From assembly GCA_001899585.1 (NCBI GenBank), contig MKWE01000051.1, positions 78,991 through 142,990 of the forward strand: a stretch of DNA of 64,000 bases, read 5' to 3'. The position numbers and the translations under genes are program-made. The notes under the pieces were generated by a model. It saw only the letters and a list, made by a program, of their open reading frames with translations. It made no database searches and was not told the DNA's origin. Below are positions 53,582 through 62,249 of this stretch, piece by piece (position 1 is the first letter of the stretch; each line of letters begins with the position of its first letter). The DNA is from Rhodospirillales bacterium 70-18 (GTDB lineage: Bacteria > Pseudomonadota > Alphaproteobacteria > Acetobacterales > Acetobacteraceae).

Positions 53582-54977
53582 GGCGCTGGCCGCCGAGGTT
53601 CGGCGCGACCTGGAGCGGCTGGGCCTGCCGGCGCGCCACTGGACGGCGCGCGAGCCGGGGGGCGATTTGCTGGACGTGTTGGTGGTGGGCGCCGGCATGT
53701 GCGGCATCGCGGCCGCCGCCGCGCTGGCCTTCAAGGGAGTGCGCAACCTCGCGCTGATCGACCAGGCGTCGCATGGGCTGGAAGGGCCGTGGCGCACCAC
53801 CGCGCGGATGCGCACGCTGCGCAGCCCCAAGCACCTGCCAGGAATCGCGCTGGGCATCCCGTCGCTGAGCTTCCGCGCCTGGTACGAGGCGACGCGCGGG
53901 CTGGCGGCGTGGGACGCGCTGTACAAGATCGCCAACGACGACTGGATGGACTACCTGGTCTGGCTGACCGGGGTGCTCGCCCTGCCGCTGTCCAGCGGCG
54001 TGGCGCTGCGCCTGCTGGACCACGAGGGCGCGCATCTGCTGGCCGAATTGTCCGACGGCCGGGTGCTGCGTGCCCGCCACGTGGTGCTGGCCACCGGGCG
54101 CGACGGCGCCGGCGGGCCGAACCTCCCGGCCCTGGTCGATCGCGCCCTGTGGCCGGAGCATGCCGCGCACACCGCCGAGGCGATCGACTTCACCCGCCTG
54201 CGCGGCAAGCGGGTGGCGGTGCTGGGCGCCGGCTCCTCGGGCTGGGACGCGGCGGCGACGGCGCTGGAGCAGGGCGCGCGGGCGGTGGACATGTATTGCC
54301 GGCGGGCGCGGCTGCCGCAGTTCAACAAGGGCCGCGGCTCCACGAATCCCGGCTATTTCGAGGGTTGGGCAAGCCTTTCGGACGCCGAACGCTGGCAATT
54401 GATGGCCTATATGCACGACGAGCAGAGCCCGCCGCCGCATGAGAGCGTGCACCGCGCGCTGGCCCATCCGGGCTTCCGGCTGCACCTGGCCAGCCCGGTC
54501 GAGGCCGCCGGTCCGGGGCCGGAGGGCGTGGCGCTGCGTGTCGCCGGGCAGCCGCGCGGCGCCGGTTTCCTGGTCCTGGCGACCGGCTTCGCGGTGGACC
54601 TGGCGCGGCGGCCGGAGCTGGCGGCGCTGCTGCCGCATATCGCCACCTGGGCCGACGCCTACACCCCGCCGCCGGCCCTGGCGCGGCCGGAGCTGGGGCG
54701 GTTTCCCTATCTGGACGAGGGCTTCGCGGCCACCCCGCGCGGGGCGGATGCGCCGGCGGCGCTGGCCGGGCTGCACCTGTTCAACCACGCCGCCACGCTC
54801 TCGCTGGGGGCGATCGCCAGCGACATCCCGGGCGTGTCCACCGCCGCCGAACGACTGTCCGGCCGGATCGCGGCGGCGCTGTTCCGCGCCGATTTCCCGG
54901 TGCTGTTCGAGCGGCTGCGGGCATTCGACGAGCCGGAGCTGGAGTCCACGCCGTATTTCGTGGCGTTACGTCCCTAG
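53571..54977 (+). CDS. FAD/NAD(P)-binding flavin monooxygenase-like protein
   Basis: 468 aa. FAD-binding VLVVGAGMCGIAAAAAL (about 35-52) and NADP-binding VAVLGAGSSGWDAAATAL (about 215) in the order of Baeyer-Villiger/N-hydroxylating monooxygenases. HVVLATGRDG lies between them. It overlaps the sulfotransferase gene, so joint action is likely. Substrate unknown. Confidence 0.8.
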   Translation: MPAEALAAEVRRDLERLGLPARHWTAREPGGDLLDVLVVGAGMCGIAAAAALAFKGVRNLALIDQASHGLEGPWRTTARMRTLRSPKHLPGIALGIPSLSFRAWYEATRGLAAWDALYKIANDDWMDYLVWLTGVLALPLSSGVALRLLDHEGAHLLAELSDGRVLRARHVVLATGRDGAGGPNLPALVDRALWPEHAAHTAEAIDFTRLRGKRVAVLGAGSSGWDAAATALEQGARAVDMYCRRARLPQFNKGRGSTNPGYFEGWASLSDAERWQLMAYMHDEQSPPPHESVHRALAHPGFRLHLASPVEAAGPGPEGVALRVAGQPRGAGFLVLATGFAVDLARRPELAALLPHIATWADAYTPPPALARPELGRFPYLDEGFAATPRGADAPAALAGLHLFNHAATLSLGAIASDIPGVSTAAERLSGRIAAALFRADFPVLFERLRAFDEPELESTPYFVALRP

Positions 54978-55567
54978 AAAGGCCGCCGCGACCGCAGCGC
55001 CGCCGCCAGGGTGCCGTCGTCCAGCACGTCCAGCGCGCCGCCCATCGGCACGCCCTGCGAGACCCGGCTGACCACCACGCCCAGCGGCTTCAGCCGCTCG
55101 GTCAGCCAGTGCATGGTGGTGGCGCCCTCCACCGTGGCGCCCAGGGCGAGGATCACCTCGGCGACCTCGCCCTCGCGCACGCGGGCCAGCAGCGGCTCCA
55201 CGTTCAGGTCGTCCGGGCCGGTGCCGGCCAGGGCGGAGAGGGTGCCGCCCAGCACGTGGTAGCGGCCGCGATGCACATGCGCGCGCTCCAGCGCCCACAG
55301 GTCGCCCACCCCCTCGACCACGCAGATCAGCCCGTGGTCGCGGTGCGGGTCGGCGCAGATGGTGCAGGGGTCCTGGCTGTCCAGGTTGCCGCAGGCCGCG
55401 CAGGGGCGTACCGCGCGCGCCGCCTCGGCCAGCGCGTTGGCTAGCGGCAGCATGCGGGTTTCGGGCTGTTGCAGCAGCCGCAACGCCGCCCGCCTCGCGC
55501 TGCGGGGGCCGAAGCCGGGCAGGCGGGCGAGCAGGCCGATCAGCCGGTCGATCTCGGGGCCGCCCAT
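54974..55567 (-). CDS. recR: Recombination protein RecR
   Basis: 197 aa. HhH N-terminus LPGFGPRSARRAALRLL, C4 zinc finger CAACGNLDSQDPCTIC, Toprim-type VVEGVGDLWALE ... NVEPLLARV and a Walker-like tail. It works with RecF/RecO in gap repair. It follows ybaB and dnaX in the conserved dnaX-ybaB-recR order. Its end overlaps the opposite-strand monooxygenase gene by 4 bp. Confidence 0.95.
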   Translation of the reverse strand: MGGPEIDRLIGLLARLPGFGPRSARRAALRLLQQPETRMLPLANALAEAARAVRPCAACGNLDSQDPCTICADPHRDHGLICVVEGVGDLWALERAHVHRGRYHVLGGTLSALAGTGPDDLNVEPLLARVREGEVAEVILALGATVEGATTMHWLTERLKPLGVVVSRVSQGVPMGGALDVLDDGTLAAALRSRRPF

Positions 55568-55577
55568 CGGCCGGGGG

Positions 55578-55901
55578 TCAGAACGGCAGCTTCATGCCGG
55601 GCGGCAGTTGCAGCCCGCCGGTCACCGCCTGCATCTGCTCGGCGGCCGCCGCCTCGGCCTTGCGCTTGGCGTCGGCATGGGCGGCCATCAGCAGGTCCTG
55701 CAGCATTTCCATCTCGGCCGGGTCGGCCAGCTTCGGGTCGATGGTGACGCCCAGCATCTGCCCCTTGCCGTTCAGCACCACGCGGACCATGCCGGCGCCG
55801 GCGCTGCCCTCGACCTGCATGGATTCGAGATGCGCCTGCATCTCCTCCATCTTCTTCTGCATCTGCGAGGCCTGCTTCATCAGGCCGGCGATATTCTTCA
55901 T
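55578..55901 (-). CDS. YbaB/EbfC family nucleoid-associated protein
   Basis: 107 aa. [28 protein letters not shown] coiled start, [18 protein letters not shown], and [17 protein letters not shown]. Dimeric DNA-binding protein. Three bp after dnaX, and ten bp before recR. Confidence 0.92.
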   Translation of the reverse strand: MKNIAGLMKQASQMQKKMEEMQAHLESMQVEGSAGAGMVRVVLNGKGQMLGVTIDPKLADPAEMEMLQDLLMAAHADAKRKAEAAAAEQMQAVTGGLQLPPGMKLPF

Positions 55902-55904
55902 GGC

Positions 55905-57872
55905 TCAGTTTTCCCAGAAATCGGAAGGCTCATCGGCGAATTCGGCGTCCAGCGGGGCGAAATCGGGCATGTCGGGGTCGGTTTGCGCCAGGCCGACCGC
56001 CTCTCCGCCCAGGGGGGTGTCCAGCGCGGGTTCGGCTGGCAGGCCGTAGGCGTCGGTGCGGGAGTCGTGCACCGCCTCGATCCGCGCGCCGGGGAAGGTG
56101 TCCAGGATGGCGCGCACCAGCGGGTGCTCGGCGGCGGCACCCCGGCGGGCGGCGTCGGCGGCGCTGCCCTGCTCGGCCAGCGTCGGCTCGCCGGCGGCCG
56201 CCGAGAGCGCGATGGTCCAGCGCGTGCCGGTGGCGTCCAGCAGCAGGGCGGCGAGGCGGGCGGCGAGGTCGCGCGGGGCGTCCGGCTGCTGGCGCAGCTC
56301 GATCACCGGCGGGGCGAAGCGGACCAGATGCACCGAGTGCAGCAGATGCGCGTGTAGCATCGGCTCGCGCCGCTCGGCGACCAGGGCGGCCACCTCGCGG
56401 AAGCTGGCCAGCCGGGGGGCGGCGGTGGCGGCCAGGGTGGGCGCGAGGGGGGTGGGCGCGAGGGGGGTGGGCGCGAGGGGGGCGGGCGCGAGGGGTGCGG
56501 GCGCCGCCTGCATCCGCGCCGCGCCGCCATTGGCCACCGCCCGCAGGCCGCCACCACCGCCACCGCCGCTGCCATTGGGGGGCGGGCCGCCCGGCGCCTC
56601 GGCGGGCGGGGTTTCGGCGAGCCGGCGCACCAGCTCGCCCGGCGGCGGCAGGTCGGCGACGTGGCACAGCCGGATCAGCACCATCTCGGCGGCGGCGCGG
56701 CGGTCCGGCGCGGTTTCCACCTCGCCGACGCCCTTCAGCAGCATCTGCCAGGCGCGGCCCAGCACCGGGATGGACAACTGGTCGGCCAGCGCGCCGCCAC
56801 GGCTGCGCTCGGCCTCCGGCAGTTCGCTGGAATCGCGCAGGGCGGGCACCGATTTCAGCCGGGTCAGCGTGTGCACCAGGTCCAGCAGGTCCTGCAGCGT
56901 CACGCCCAGGTCGGCGCCGCGGGCGTGGGCGCGGTCGGTGATCTCCAGTGCCTCGGCGATGCGGCCGGCCATCACCGCCTCGAACAGGTCGAACACCGAG
57001 CCGCGGTCGGACAGGCCGAGCATGTCCGCCACCGCCTCGGCGCCGATGTCGCCGCCGGCCTCGGCCTGGGCGATCGCCTGGTCGAGCAGCGACAGCCCGT
57101 CGCGCGCCGAGCCGTCGGCGGCGCGGGCGATCAGGTTCAGCGCCTCGGGCGAGACCTCCACCCCCTCGGCGCGGGCGATGCGGGCGAAATGGGCGGAAAG
57201 CTCGGCCACCGAGATGCGCCGCAGGTCGAAACGCTGGCAGCGCGACAGCACCGTCACCGGTACCTTGCGGATCTCGGTGGTGGCGAAGATGAACTTCACA
57301 TGCGGCGGCGGCTCCTCCAGCGTCTTCAACAGGGCGTTGAAGGCCGGCTTGCTGAGCATGTGCACCTCGTCCAGCACGAACACCTTGGTGCGCGCCTGCA
57401 TCGGGCGGAAGCGCACCGCCTCGATGATCTCGCGCACCTCGTCGATGCCGTTGTTGCTGGCGGCGTCCATCTCCACCACGTCTGGGTGGCGGTCGGCCAG
57501 GATGGCGGTGCAGTTGGGGCACACGCCGCAGGGTTCCACGGTGGGGCCGCCCTGGCCGTCCGGGCCGGTGCAGTTGAGCGCGCGCGCGATGATGCGCGCC
57601 GTGGTGGTCTTGCCGACGCCGCGCACCCCGGTGAGCATGAAGGCATGCGCCACCCGGCCGAGCGCGAAGGCGTTGCGCAAAGTGCGCACCATCGCCTCTT
57701 GCCCGATCAGGTCGGCGAAGCCGGTGGGGCGGTATTTGCGGGCCAGCACGCGGTAGGCGGGGGCGGCTGGCGCGGGTCGCGATGGGGGCGCAGGCGGCGC
57801 GTCGCCGAACAGCCCCGGGCCCTCGGGCGCCGGTTCGGGCAACGTGCTGTCGTCCTCGAACAGGCCGGACAT
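55905..57872 (-). CDS. dnaX: DNA polymerase III subunit gamma/tau
   Basis: 655 aa. Clamp-loader ATPase: GVRGVGKTTTARIIA (Walker A), zinc cysteines in CTGPDGQGG..CGVCPNC, VLDEVHML (Walker B) and TVLSRCQRFDL. The C-terminal tau domain is present, separated by a Gly-rich and (Pro-Leu-Ala-Pro-Thr)n linker. No A-rich slip site was found that would give a short gamma, though C-runs lie in the repeat. Confidence 0.95.
   Translation of the reverse strand: MSGLFEDDSTLPEPAPEGPGLFGDAPPAPPSRPAPAAPAYRVLARKYRPTGFADLIGQEAMVRTLRNAFALGRVAHAFMLTGVRGVGKTTTARIIARALNCTGPDGQGGPTVEPCGVCPNCTAILADRHPDVVEMDAASNNGIDEVREIIEAVRFRPMQARTKVFVLDEVHMLSKPAFNALLKTLEEPPPHVKFIFATTEIRKVPVTVLSRCQRFDLRRISVAELSAHFARIARAEGVEVSPEALNLIARAADGSARDGLSLLDQAIAQAEAGGDIGAEAVADMLGLSDRGSVFDLFEAVMAGRIAEALEITDRAHARGADLGVTLQDLLDLVHTLTRLKSVPALRDSSELPEAERSRGGALADQLSIPVLGRAWQMLLKGVGEVETAPDRRAAAEMVLIRLCHVADLPPPGELVRRLAETPPAEAPGGPPPNGSGGGGGGGLRAVANGGAARMQAAPAPLAPAPLAPTPLAPTPLAPTLAATAAPRLASFREVAALVAERREPMLHAHLLHSVHLVRFAPPVIELRQQPDAPRDLAARLAALLLDATGTRWTIALSAAAGEPTLAEQGSAADAARRGAAAEHPLVRAILDTFPGARIEAVHDSRTDAYGLPAEPALDTPLGGEAVGLAQTDPDMPDFAPLDAEFADEPSDFWEN
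56437..56496 (-). repeat. Four 15-bp tandem repeats in the dnaX linker
   Basis: Plus-strand unit GTGGGCGCGAGGGGG repeated at 56437, 56452, 56467 and 56482 (last copy variant). It encodes repeated Pro-Leu-Ala-Pro-Thr in the flexible linker before the tau-specific domain. In-frame, so copy number only changes linker length. Confidence 0.88.
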
Positions 57873-57965
57873 GCGCTGGCGCCTGGCTGGGGCCGCTGCT
57901 GTCCGGTCGAACAGGGCGACCGGGCCCGGCGCGACCGTGCCCCGTGCGGCCGGGGTTGAAAGGGT

Positions 57966-58062
57966 GGGAGGCCGAACAAACGACCCGAGCGGAAACCCGT
58001 TGTGGCTGCTACCTTCCGGTCCTGACCAGGTTGGCGAGGCGCCCGTCCGCCGCCGACCTCCC
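57966..58062 (-). ncRNA. ffs: Signal recognition particle RNA (small bacterial type)
   Basis: 97 nt. The minus strand holds CCTGGTCAGGACCGGAAGG followed by TAGCAGCC, the conserved Ffh-binding domain with its GGAA tetraloop. The ends GGGAGG and CCTCCC pair as the closing stem. It lies between dnaX and nudC, a position seen in many bacteria. It would target nascent membrane proteins together with Ffh. Confidence 0.93.
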
Positions 58063-58208
58063 GCCTGTCATATCGTGCATTGCAGGGCTGGAAGCAAGAC
58101 CCGCGTGCGTGCGCGCCGGCCCGGCTGCCAGGTGGCGCTCGCCCGCCGCCGGTTGCCCGCACCGGCGCGGCGTGGCAGTTTCGCGGCCACGCAAAGGACC
58201 TTCCGCCC

Positions 58209-59135
58209 GTGACCCTGATCCTCGCCAGCCGCCCGAATGTCTACACCGGCAGCCCGCTGGATCGTGCCGCCGAACGGCGCGACGACGACGCCTGGGTGCA
58301 CCTGGCCCTGCATGCTGCGGATACGCTGTGGGCGCCGGTGTGGCGCGCCCGCAACCTGATGCGCGGCGTGGCCGAGGGGCGGCCGGAGGCGGTGTTCATC
58401 TCCGGCGGGGCGGCCGAGGCGCTGCGCATGGCGGGCGGCCCCTGGGCCTTCCTGGGCCTGCAGGGCGGCGTGCCGCTGTTCAGCGTCGATGTCAGCACCC
58501 ATGACGACCCGCTGCCGCTGCTGCCGCCGGCGATGGGCGAGTTCGCCGACCTGCGGCAGGTGGCCGGGCTGCTGGCGGGGCCGGAGGCCTCGGTGCTGGC
58601 GCATGCCCGCGGGCTGATGCACTGGCGCACCAAGCACCGCTTCTGCGGCATCTGCGGCGCCGCCTGCGAGCCGCGCAGCGCCGGCCACGCGATGGTCTGC
58701 ACCGGCTGCAAGGCGCAGCATTTCCCGCGCACCGACCCGGCCGTGATCATGCTGGTGCACGATGGCGACCGCGCGCTGCTCGGCCACTCCACCCGGTTCC
58801 CCAACTCCACCATGTATTCCACCCTCGCCGGCTTCGTGGAGCCGGGCGAGAGCCTGGAGGAGGCGGTGGCGCGCGAGGTGTTCGAGGAGGCCGGCGTGCG
58901 CACCGGCGCCGTGCACTACCATTCCAGCCAGCCCTGGCCGTTCCCCGCCTCGATCATGCTCGGGTTCTACGCGCAGGCGCTGACCACCGAGATCACCATC
59001 GACCCCACCGAGATCGCCGATGCCCGCTGGTTCACCCGCGACCAGCTGGTGGCGCACCGCGACCACGGGTTCAGCCTGCCGCGGCCGGACAGCATCGCCC
59101 GGCGCCTCATCGAGGATTGGATCGCCGCCGCATGA
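58209..59135 (+). CDS. nudC: NAD(+) diphosphatase NudC
   Basis: 308 aa. Zinc ligands CGICG ... CTGCKAQHF, then the Nudix box GFVEPGESLEEAVAREVFEE plus AGV. NudC splits NADH and removes NAD caps from RNA. A GTG at 58209 (VTLILASRP) was chosen because residues from the earlier ATG (58080) are GC-rich shadow sequence of the SRP RNA flank. Overlaps the lipoprotein gene (ATGA). Confidence 0.9.
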   Translation: MTLILASRPNVYTGSPLDRAAERRDDDAWVHLALHAADTLWAPVWRARNLMRGVAEGRPEAVFISGGAAEALRMAGGPWAFLGLQGGVPLFSVDVSTHDDPLPLLPPAMGEFADLRQVAGLLAGPEASVLAHARGLMHWRTKHRFCGICGAACEPRSAGHAMVCTGCKAQHFPRTDPAVIMLVHDGDRALLGHSTRFPNSTMYSTLAGFVEPGESLEEAVAREVFEEAGVRTGAVHYHSSQPWPFPASIMLGFYAQALTTEITIDPTEIADARWFTRDQLVAHRDHGFSLPRPDSIARRLIEDWIAAA

Positions 59136-59404
59136 AATACGCAGCCCTGTCGCTGCTGCTGGCGCTCGGCGCCTGCGCCAGCCTGAGCCAGGATGCCGGC
59201 ATGACCGACGCGGCCTGCCGGCAGAAAGCGCTGGACGCCCCCGAGGTGCAGGACCGGATCGCCAAGATGGCCGGGTCGTACCGCACCGAATGGGGCGAGC
59301 CGAGCCTGGAGGACCTGAAGCACCTTGCCTATGTGCGCTGCCTGCGCGCCAAGGGGCTGGCCCCCAAGGGCGGCGTGGAGCCGGTGAAGCGCAACTGGTA
59401 CTGA
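59132..59404 (+). CDS. Small lipoprotein, unknown function
   Basis: 90 aa. MKYAALSLLLALGACASLS is a lipoprotein signal with a clear lipobox (Leu-Gly-Ala-Cys). The mature part has two more cysteines (AACRQKA, VRCLRAKGL). Operon with nudC and DUF488 through stop/start overlaps. Confidence 0.7.
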   Translation: MKYAALSLLLALGACASLSQDAGMTDAACRQKALDAPEVQDRIAKMAGSYRTEWGEPSLEDLKHLAYVRCLRAKGLAPKGGVEPVKRNWY

Positions 59405-59847
59405 TGTCCGCCCCCGACCTTTTCACCATCGGCTACCAGGGCACCACCTCGGCCCACCTGCTCGCGGCGCTGCGCGAGGCCGGGGTGGCGCATGTGCTGG
59501 ACATCCGCGCGGTGCCGCAGTCGCGCAAGCCCGGATTCTCCAAGACGCTGCTGGGCGGCTCGCTGGCGGAGATAGGTATAGGGTATACGCATCTGCGCGG
59601 GCTCGGCACGCCCAAGCCCGGGCGCGACGCCGCGCGGTCGGGCAAGGCCGCCCTGATGCACGAGATCTTCACCGCGCATATGCGCACGCCGGAAGCCCAG
59701 TTCGACCTGCAGCAGGCCCGCGCCCTCACCGCCGCCGCGCCGTGCTGCCTGCTGTGCTTCGAGCGCGACCACACCCAGTGCCACCGCGAGATCGTGGCCG
59801 GGCTGCTCGGCGGCACGGTGCGCCACCTGGTGGCCGAGGCGGCCTAG
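59404..59847 (+). CDS. DUF488 family protein
   Basis: 147 aa. LFTIGYQGTTSAHLLAAL, VLDIRAVPQSRKPGFSK, LGTPKPGRDAAR and CCLLCFERDHTQCHREIVA (a Cys-rich motif with C-x-x-C/H) are the DUF488 pattern. Function unknown in bacteria. Start overlaps the previous stop (TGATG). Confidence 0.85.
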   Translation: MSAPDLFTIGYQGTTSAHLLAALREAGVAHVLDIRAVPQSRKPGFSKTLLGGSLAEIGIGYTHLRGLGTPKPGRDAARSGKAALMHEIFTAHMRTPEAQFDLQQARALTAAAPCCLLCFERDHTQCHREIVAGLLGGTVRHLVAEAA

Positions 59848-59889
59848 GGGGCCGGTCCGCCGACATCGGCGATCGCGGCTGCTCCGCCG

Positions 59890-60414
59890 TCAGCGCGTCA
59901 CCCGCACCATATCCAGCAGCAGGGCCTCGAAATACTGTCGCGACGCGCGGCCGAGATCGGTGAGGTAGACGAGGTCGATGCGGCTGTCGCACCAGCCCTG
60001 GTGGCCCTCGAAGGCGCGGTATTCGGCCAGGCCGATGCGCACCAGCGCGTCGTAGCGGCTTTTCACCCTAATATCCGCCGGGTCGGTGGAGTCGCGGCAG
60101 ACCGGGTGGCCGCCCTCGGGATGGTCGATCAGGGTGCGGAACAGCGCCTCGTCGAGCTGGGCGATCGCCTGGGCGACCGTCCCCGGCGGCGGGCGCAGGC
60201 CGGCATCGCGCAGCACCACGCGGAAATCGCCGCCCAGGTCGATCGCCTGCTCCGCCCGCAGCCTGTCCGCGGCGGCGCCGAGCAGCGCGCGCAGCGGGGC
60301 GGCGACGCAGAGCAGGGCGGCCAGCGCCACCGCCGGCCACAGCGCCGCGCGCAGCAGGCCGCCCAGCCCGGCGGCGGCCCCCGGCCGGGGCGCGGATGGG
60401 TCGCACGTCGTCAT
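59890..60414 (-). CDS. Membrane-anchored hypothetical protein
   Basis: 174 aa with one N-terminal transmembrane helix (ALWPAVALAALLCVAAPL) and a soluble part rich in charged residues (YDALVRIGLAEYRAFEGHQGWC). Two Cys (CRDS, WCDS) could be linked in the periplasm. No family recognised. Divergent from the ribosomal-protein operon. Confidence 0.55.
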   Translation of the reverse strand: MTTCDPSAPRPGAAAGLGGLLRAALWPAVALAALLCVAAPLRALLGAAADRLRAEQAIDLGGDFRVVLRDAGLRPPPGTVAQAIAQLDEALFRTLIDHPEGGHPVCRDSTDPADIRVKSRYDALVRIGLAEYRAFEGHQGWCDSRIDLVYLTDLGRASRQYFEALLLDMVRVTR

Positions 60415-60497
60415 CTCGTCCGTCTCCTGTCCGGGGCGCGATGCTGCGCGCGCCGGGTGAATGAACCGTTGCGCCGCATCATGCCGGAGCATTCACC

Positions 60498-60525
60498 TTG
60501 CGTCAGCCCGGCATACGTGTATAAG
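60498..60525 (+). promoter_or_regulatory. Predicted promoter of rpsF-rpsR-rplI
   Basis: TTGCGT at 60498-60503 and TATAAG at 60520-60525 with a 16-bp spacer, 124 bp upstream of the rpsF start. The long GC-rich leader between could hold an S6/S18 autoregulatory structure, which I cannot confirm. Confidence 0.55.
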
Positions 60526-60648
60526 CCCGCCCCTTCCCTGCCGGGGGAGACGGCCTTCCCCGGCTATGCCCGCGCGCCAATGGTGGCGTGGGGTCGGGCC
60601 CCCCGCGGGGGGCGGACCCAGGGTGGAGACAAGCCAGAGGGAGTGCCC

Positions 60649-61176
60649 ATGCCGCTATATGAATGCGTGTTCATCGCACGCAACGACGTGACCCAGCAGC
60701 AGGTCGAGTCGATCGCCGATACCATCGCCGCCCTGGTCGACACCGACAACGGCATCGTGCCCGGCACCGAGGGCGTGACCTCGGTGCGCAAGCGCGAATA
60801 CTGGGGCCTGCGCAGCCTGGCCTACCGGATCAAGAAGAACCGGAAGGGCCACTACATGCTGATGGGCCTGGACGCCAAGCCCGCCTCGATCGTCGAGATG
60901 GAGCGCCAGCTCGGCCTCAACGAGGATGTGCTGCGCTTCATGACCATCCGCGTGGATGCGATCGAGGAAGCGCCGAGCGCCATCCTATCGCGCAAGTCCG
61001 ACGACCGCGAGCGCGGCTTCCGTGGGCCCAAGCCCGCCGGCCGCTTCGAGTCCGGCCGCAAGCGCGGCTTCGACGACCGCGAGGAATACCGCGCCCGCGA
61101 CGACGGCCCGCGCGACGATTTCCGTGGCGGGCGTGACGACCGCGACGGCGGTTTCCGCGGCGCGATCGAGGAGTAG
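60649..61176 (+). CDS. rpsF: 30S ribosomal protein S6
   Basis: 175 aa with a long acidic/basic Arg-Asp-Gly-rich tail. MPLYECVFIARNDVTQQQVES, REYWGLRSLAYRIKKNRKGHYML and NEDVLRFMTIRVD are the S6 core. The tail (from about residue 115) is longer than in E. coli, common in alphaproteobacteria. GAGGGAG ribosome site. First gene of rpsF-rpsR-rplI. Confidence 0.95.
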   Translation: MPLYECVFIARNDVTQQQVESIADTIAALVDTDNGIVPGTEGVTSVRKREYWGLRSLAYRIKKNRKGHYMLMGLDAKPASIVEMERQLGLNEDVLRFMTIRVDAIEEAPSAILSRKSDDRERGFRGPKPAGRFESGRKRGFDDREEYRARDDGPRDDFRGGRDDRDGGFRGAIEE

Positions 61177-61182
61177 ACCCAG

Positions 61183-61458
61183 ATGTCCGACACCACCGAT
61201 GTGAATCCCGCCGCCCGGCGCTCCGCCGTGGGCGCCCGCCGGCCGTTCTACCGCCGCCGCAAGTCCTGCCCGTTCTCCGGCCCGAACGCGCCGAAGATCG
61301 ACTACAAGGACGTGCGCCTGCTGAGCCGCTTCCTCTCCGAGCGGGGCAAGATCGTCCCCAGCCGCATCACCGCGGTTTCGGCCAAGAAGCAGCGCGAGCT
61401 GGCCAACGCCATCAAGCGCGCCCGCTTCCTGGCGCTGCTGCCCTATATTCTGGCCTGA
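61183..61458 (+). CDS. rpsR: 30S ribosomal protein S18
   Basis: 91 aa. [40 protein letters not shown] and [19 protein letters not shown] (motif with the S18 signature). Binds S6 in the 30S platform. Confidence 0.97.
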   Translation: MSDTTDVNPAARRSAVGARRPFYRRRKSCPFSGPNAPKIDYKDVRLLSRFLSERGKIVPSRITAVSAKKQRELANAIKRARFLALLPYILA

Positions 61459-61470
61459 GGAGCACGCATC

Positions 61471-62034
61471 ATGGCCGCCGTTGAAGTGATTCTCCTCCAG
61501 CGCATCGACAAGCTGGGGCAGATGGGCGAAGTGGTGAAGGTGAAGCCGGGCTTCGCCCGCAACTTCCTCTTGCCGCAAAAGAAGGCGATCCGCGCCAACA
61601 AGGACAACCTGGCGAAGTTCGAGAGCCAGCGCGCCCAGTTGGAAGCGCAGAACATCAAGCGCCGCGACGAGGCGGAGCGGCTGGCCGAGCGGGTGGGCGG
61701 GCTGTCCGTCGTCATCATCCGCCAGGCCGGCGAATCGGGCAGCCTGTACGGCTCGGTCTCCTCGCGCGACATCGCCGATGGCTGCACGGCCGGCGGGCTG
61801 ACCGTCAACCGCAGCCAGGTCGTGCTGGAGCATCCGATCAAGACGCTCGGCCTGACCACGGTGCGCGTGGTGCTGCACCCCGAGGTGAGCATCCCGGTCA
61901 CCGTGAACGTCGCCCGCAGCGTCGAGGAAGCCGAGCGCCAGGCGCGCGGCGAGGCGACCGCGCGCGAGGAAGACGAGTACGAGATGCCCACCGAGGACCT
62001 CGACCCGTCCGAGGCGCCGCAGCCCGACGTCTGA
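61471..62034 (+). CDS. rplI: 50S ribosomal protein L9
   Basis: 187 aa. [29 protein letters not shown] at the N-terminus (shown in part), long connecting helix, then [14 protein letters not shown] in the C-terminal domain. An acidic tail extends it beyond the usual 150 residues. Confidence 0.96.
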   Translation: MAAVEVILLQRIDKLGQMGEVVKVKPGFARNFLLPQKKAIRANKDNLAKFESQRAQLEAQNIKRRDEAERLAERVGGLSVVIIRQAGESGSLYGSVSSRDIADGCTAGGLTVNRSQVVLEHPIKTLGLTTVRVVLHPEVSIPVTVNVARSVEEAERQARGEATAREEDEYEMPTEDLDPSEAPQPDV

Positions 62035-62249
62035 TCCACGCCGCCCGGGCGACCGGGGGGCGCGCGGGCCGCAAGTCTGGCTTGCGAAAACGATCTGCCA
62101 AAGCCGGCCATGCCGGCCTGATCCGCCCCAAAAGGGTGTGGTCGGGCCGGCATGCGGCGTTCGCCCGGCACGGCAAGGGTTGCCATTCTGTCATCTAAGG
62201 TTCCATTCTTCCTCGCACCATTCTTCCGATCGTGCAGGGGGGGAACGCG

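Noticed and set aside
56437-56496. Programmed frameshift site giving gamma subunit
   Set aside because: No A-rich slip sequence with stem-loop as in E. coli; the C-runs alone are too weak. Kept only as a repeat.
60526-60648. S6/S18-binding autoregulatory leader
   Set aside because: GC-rich and foldable, but I could not match the known binding motif by eye; only the promoter is reported.
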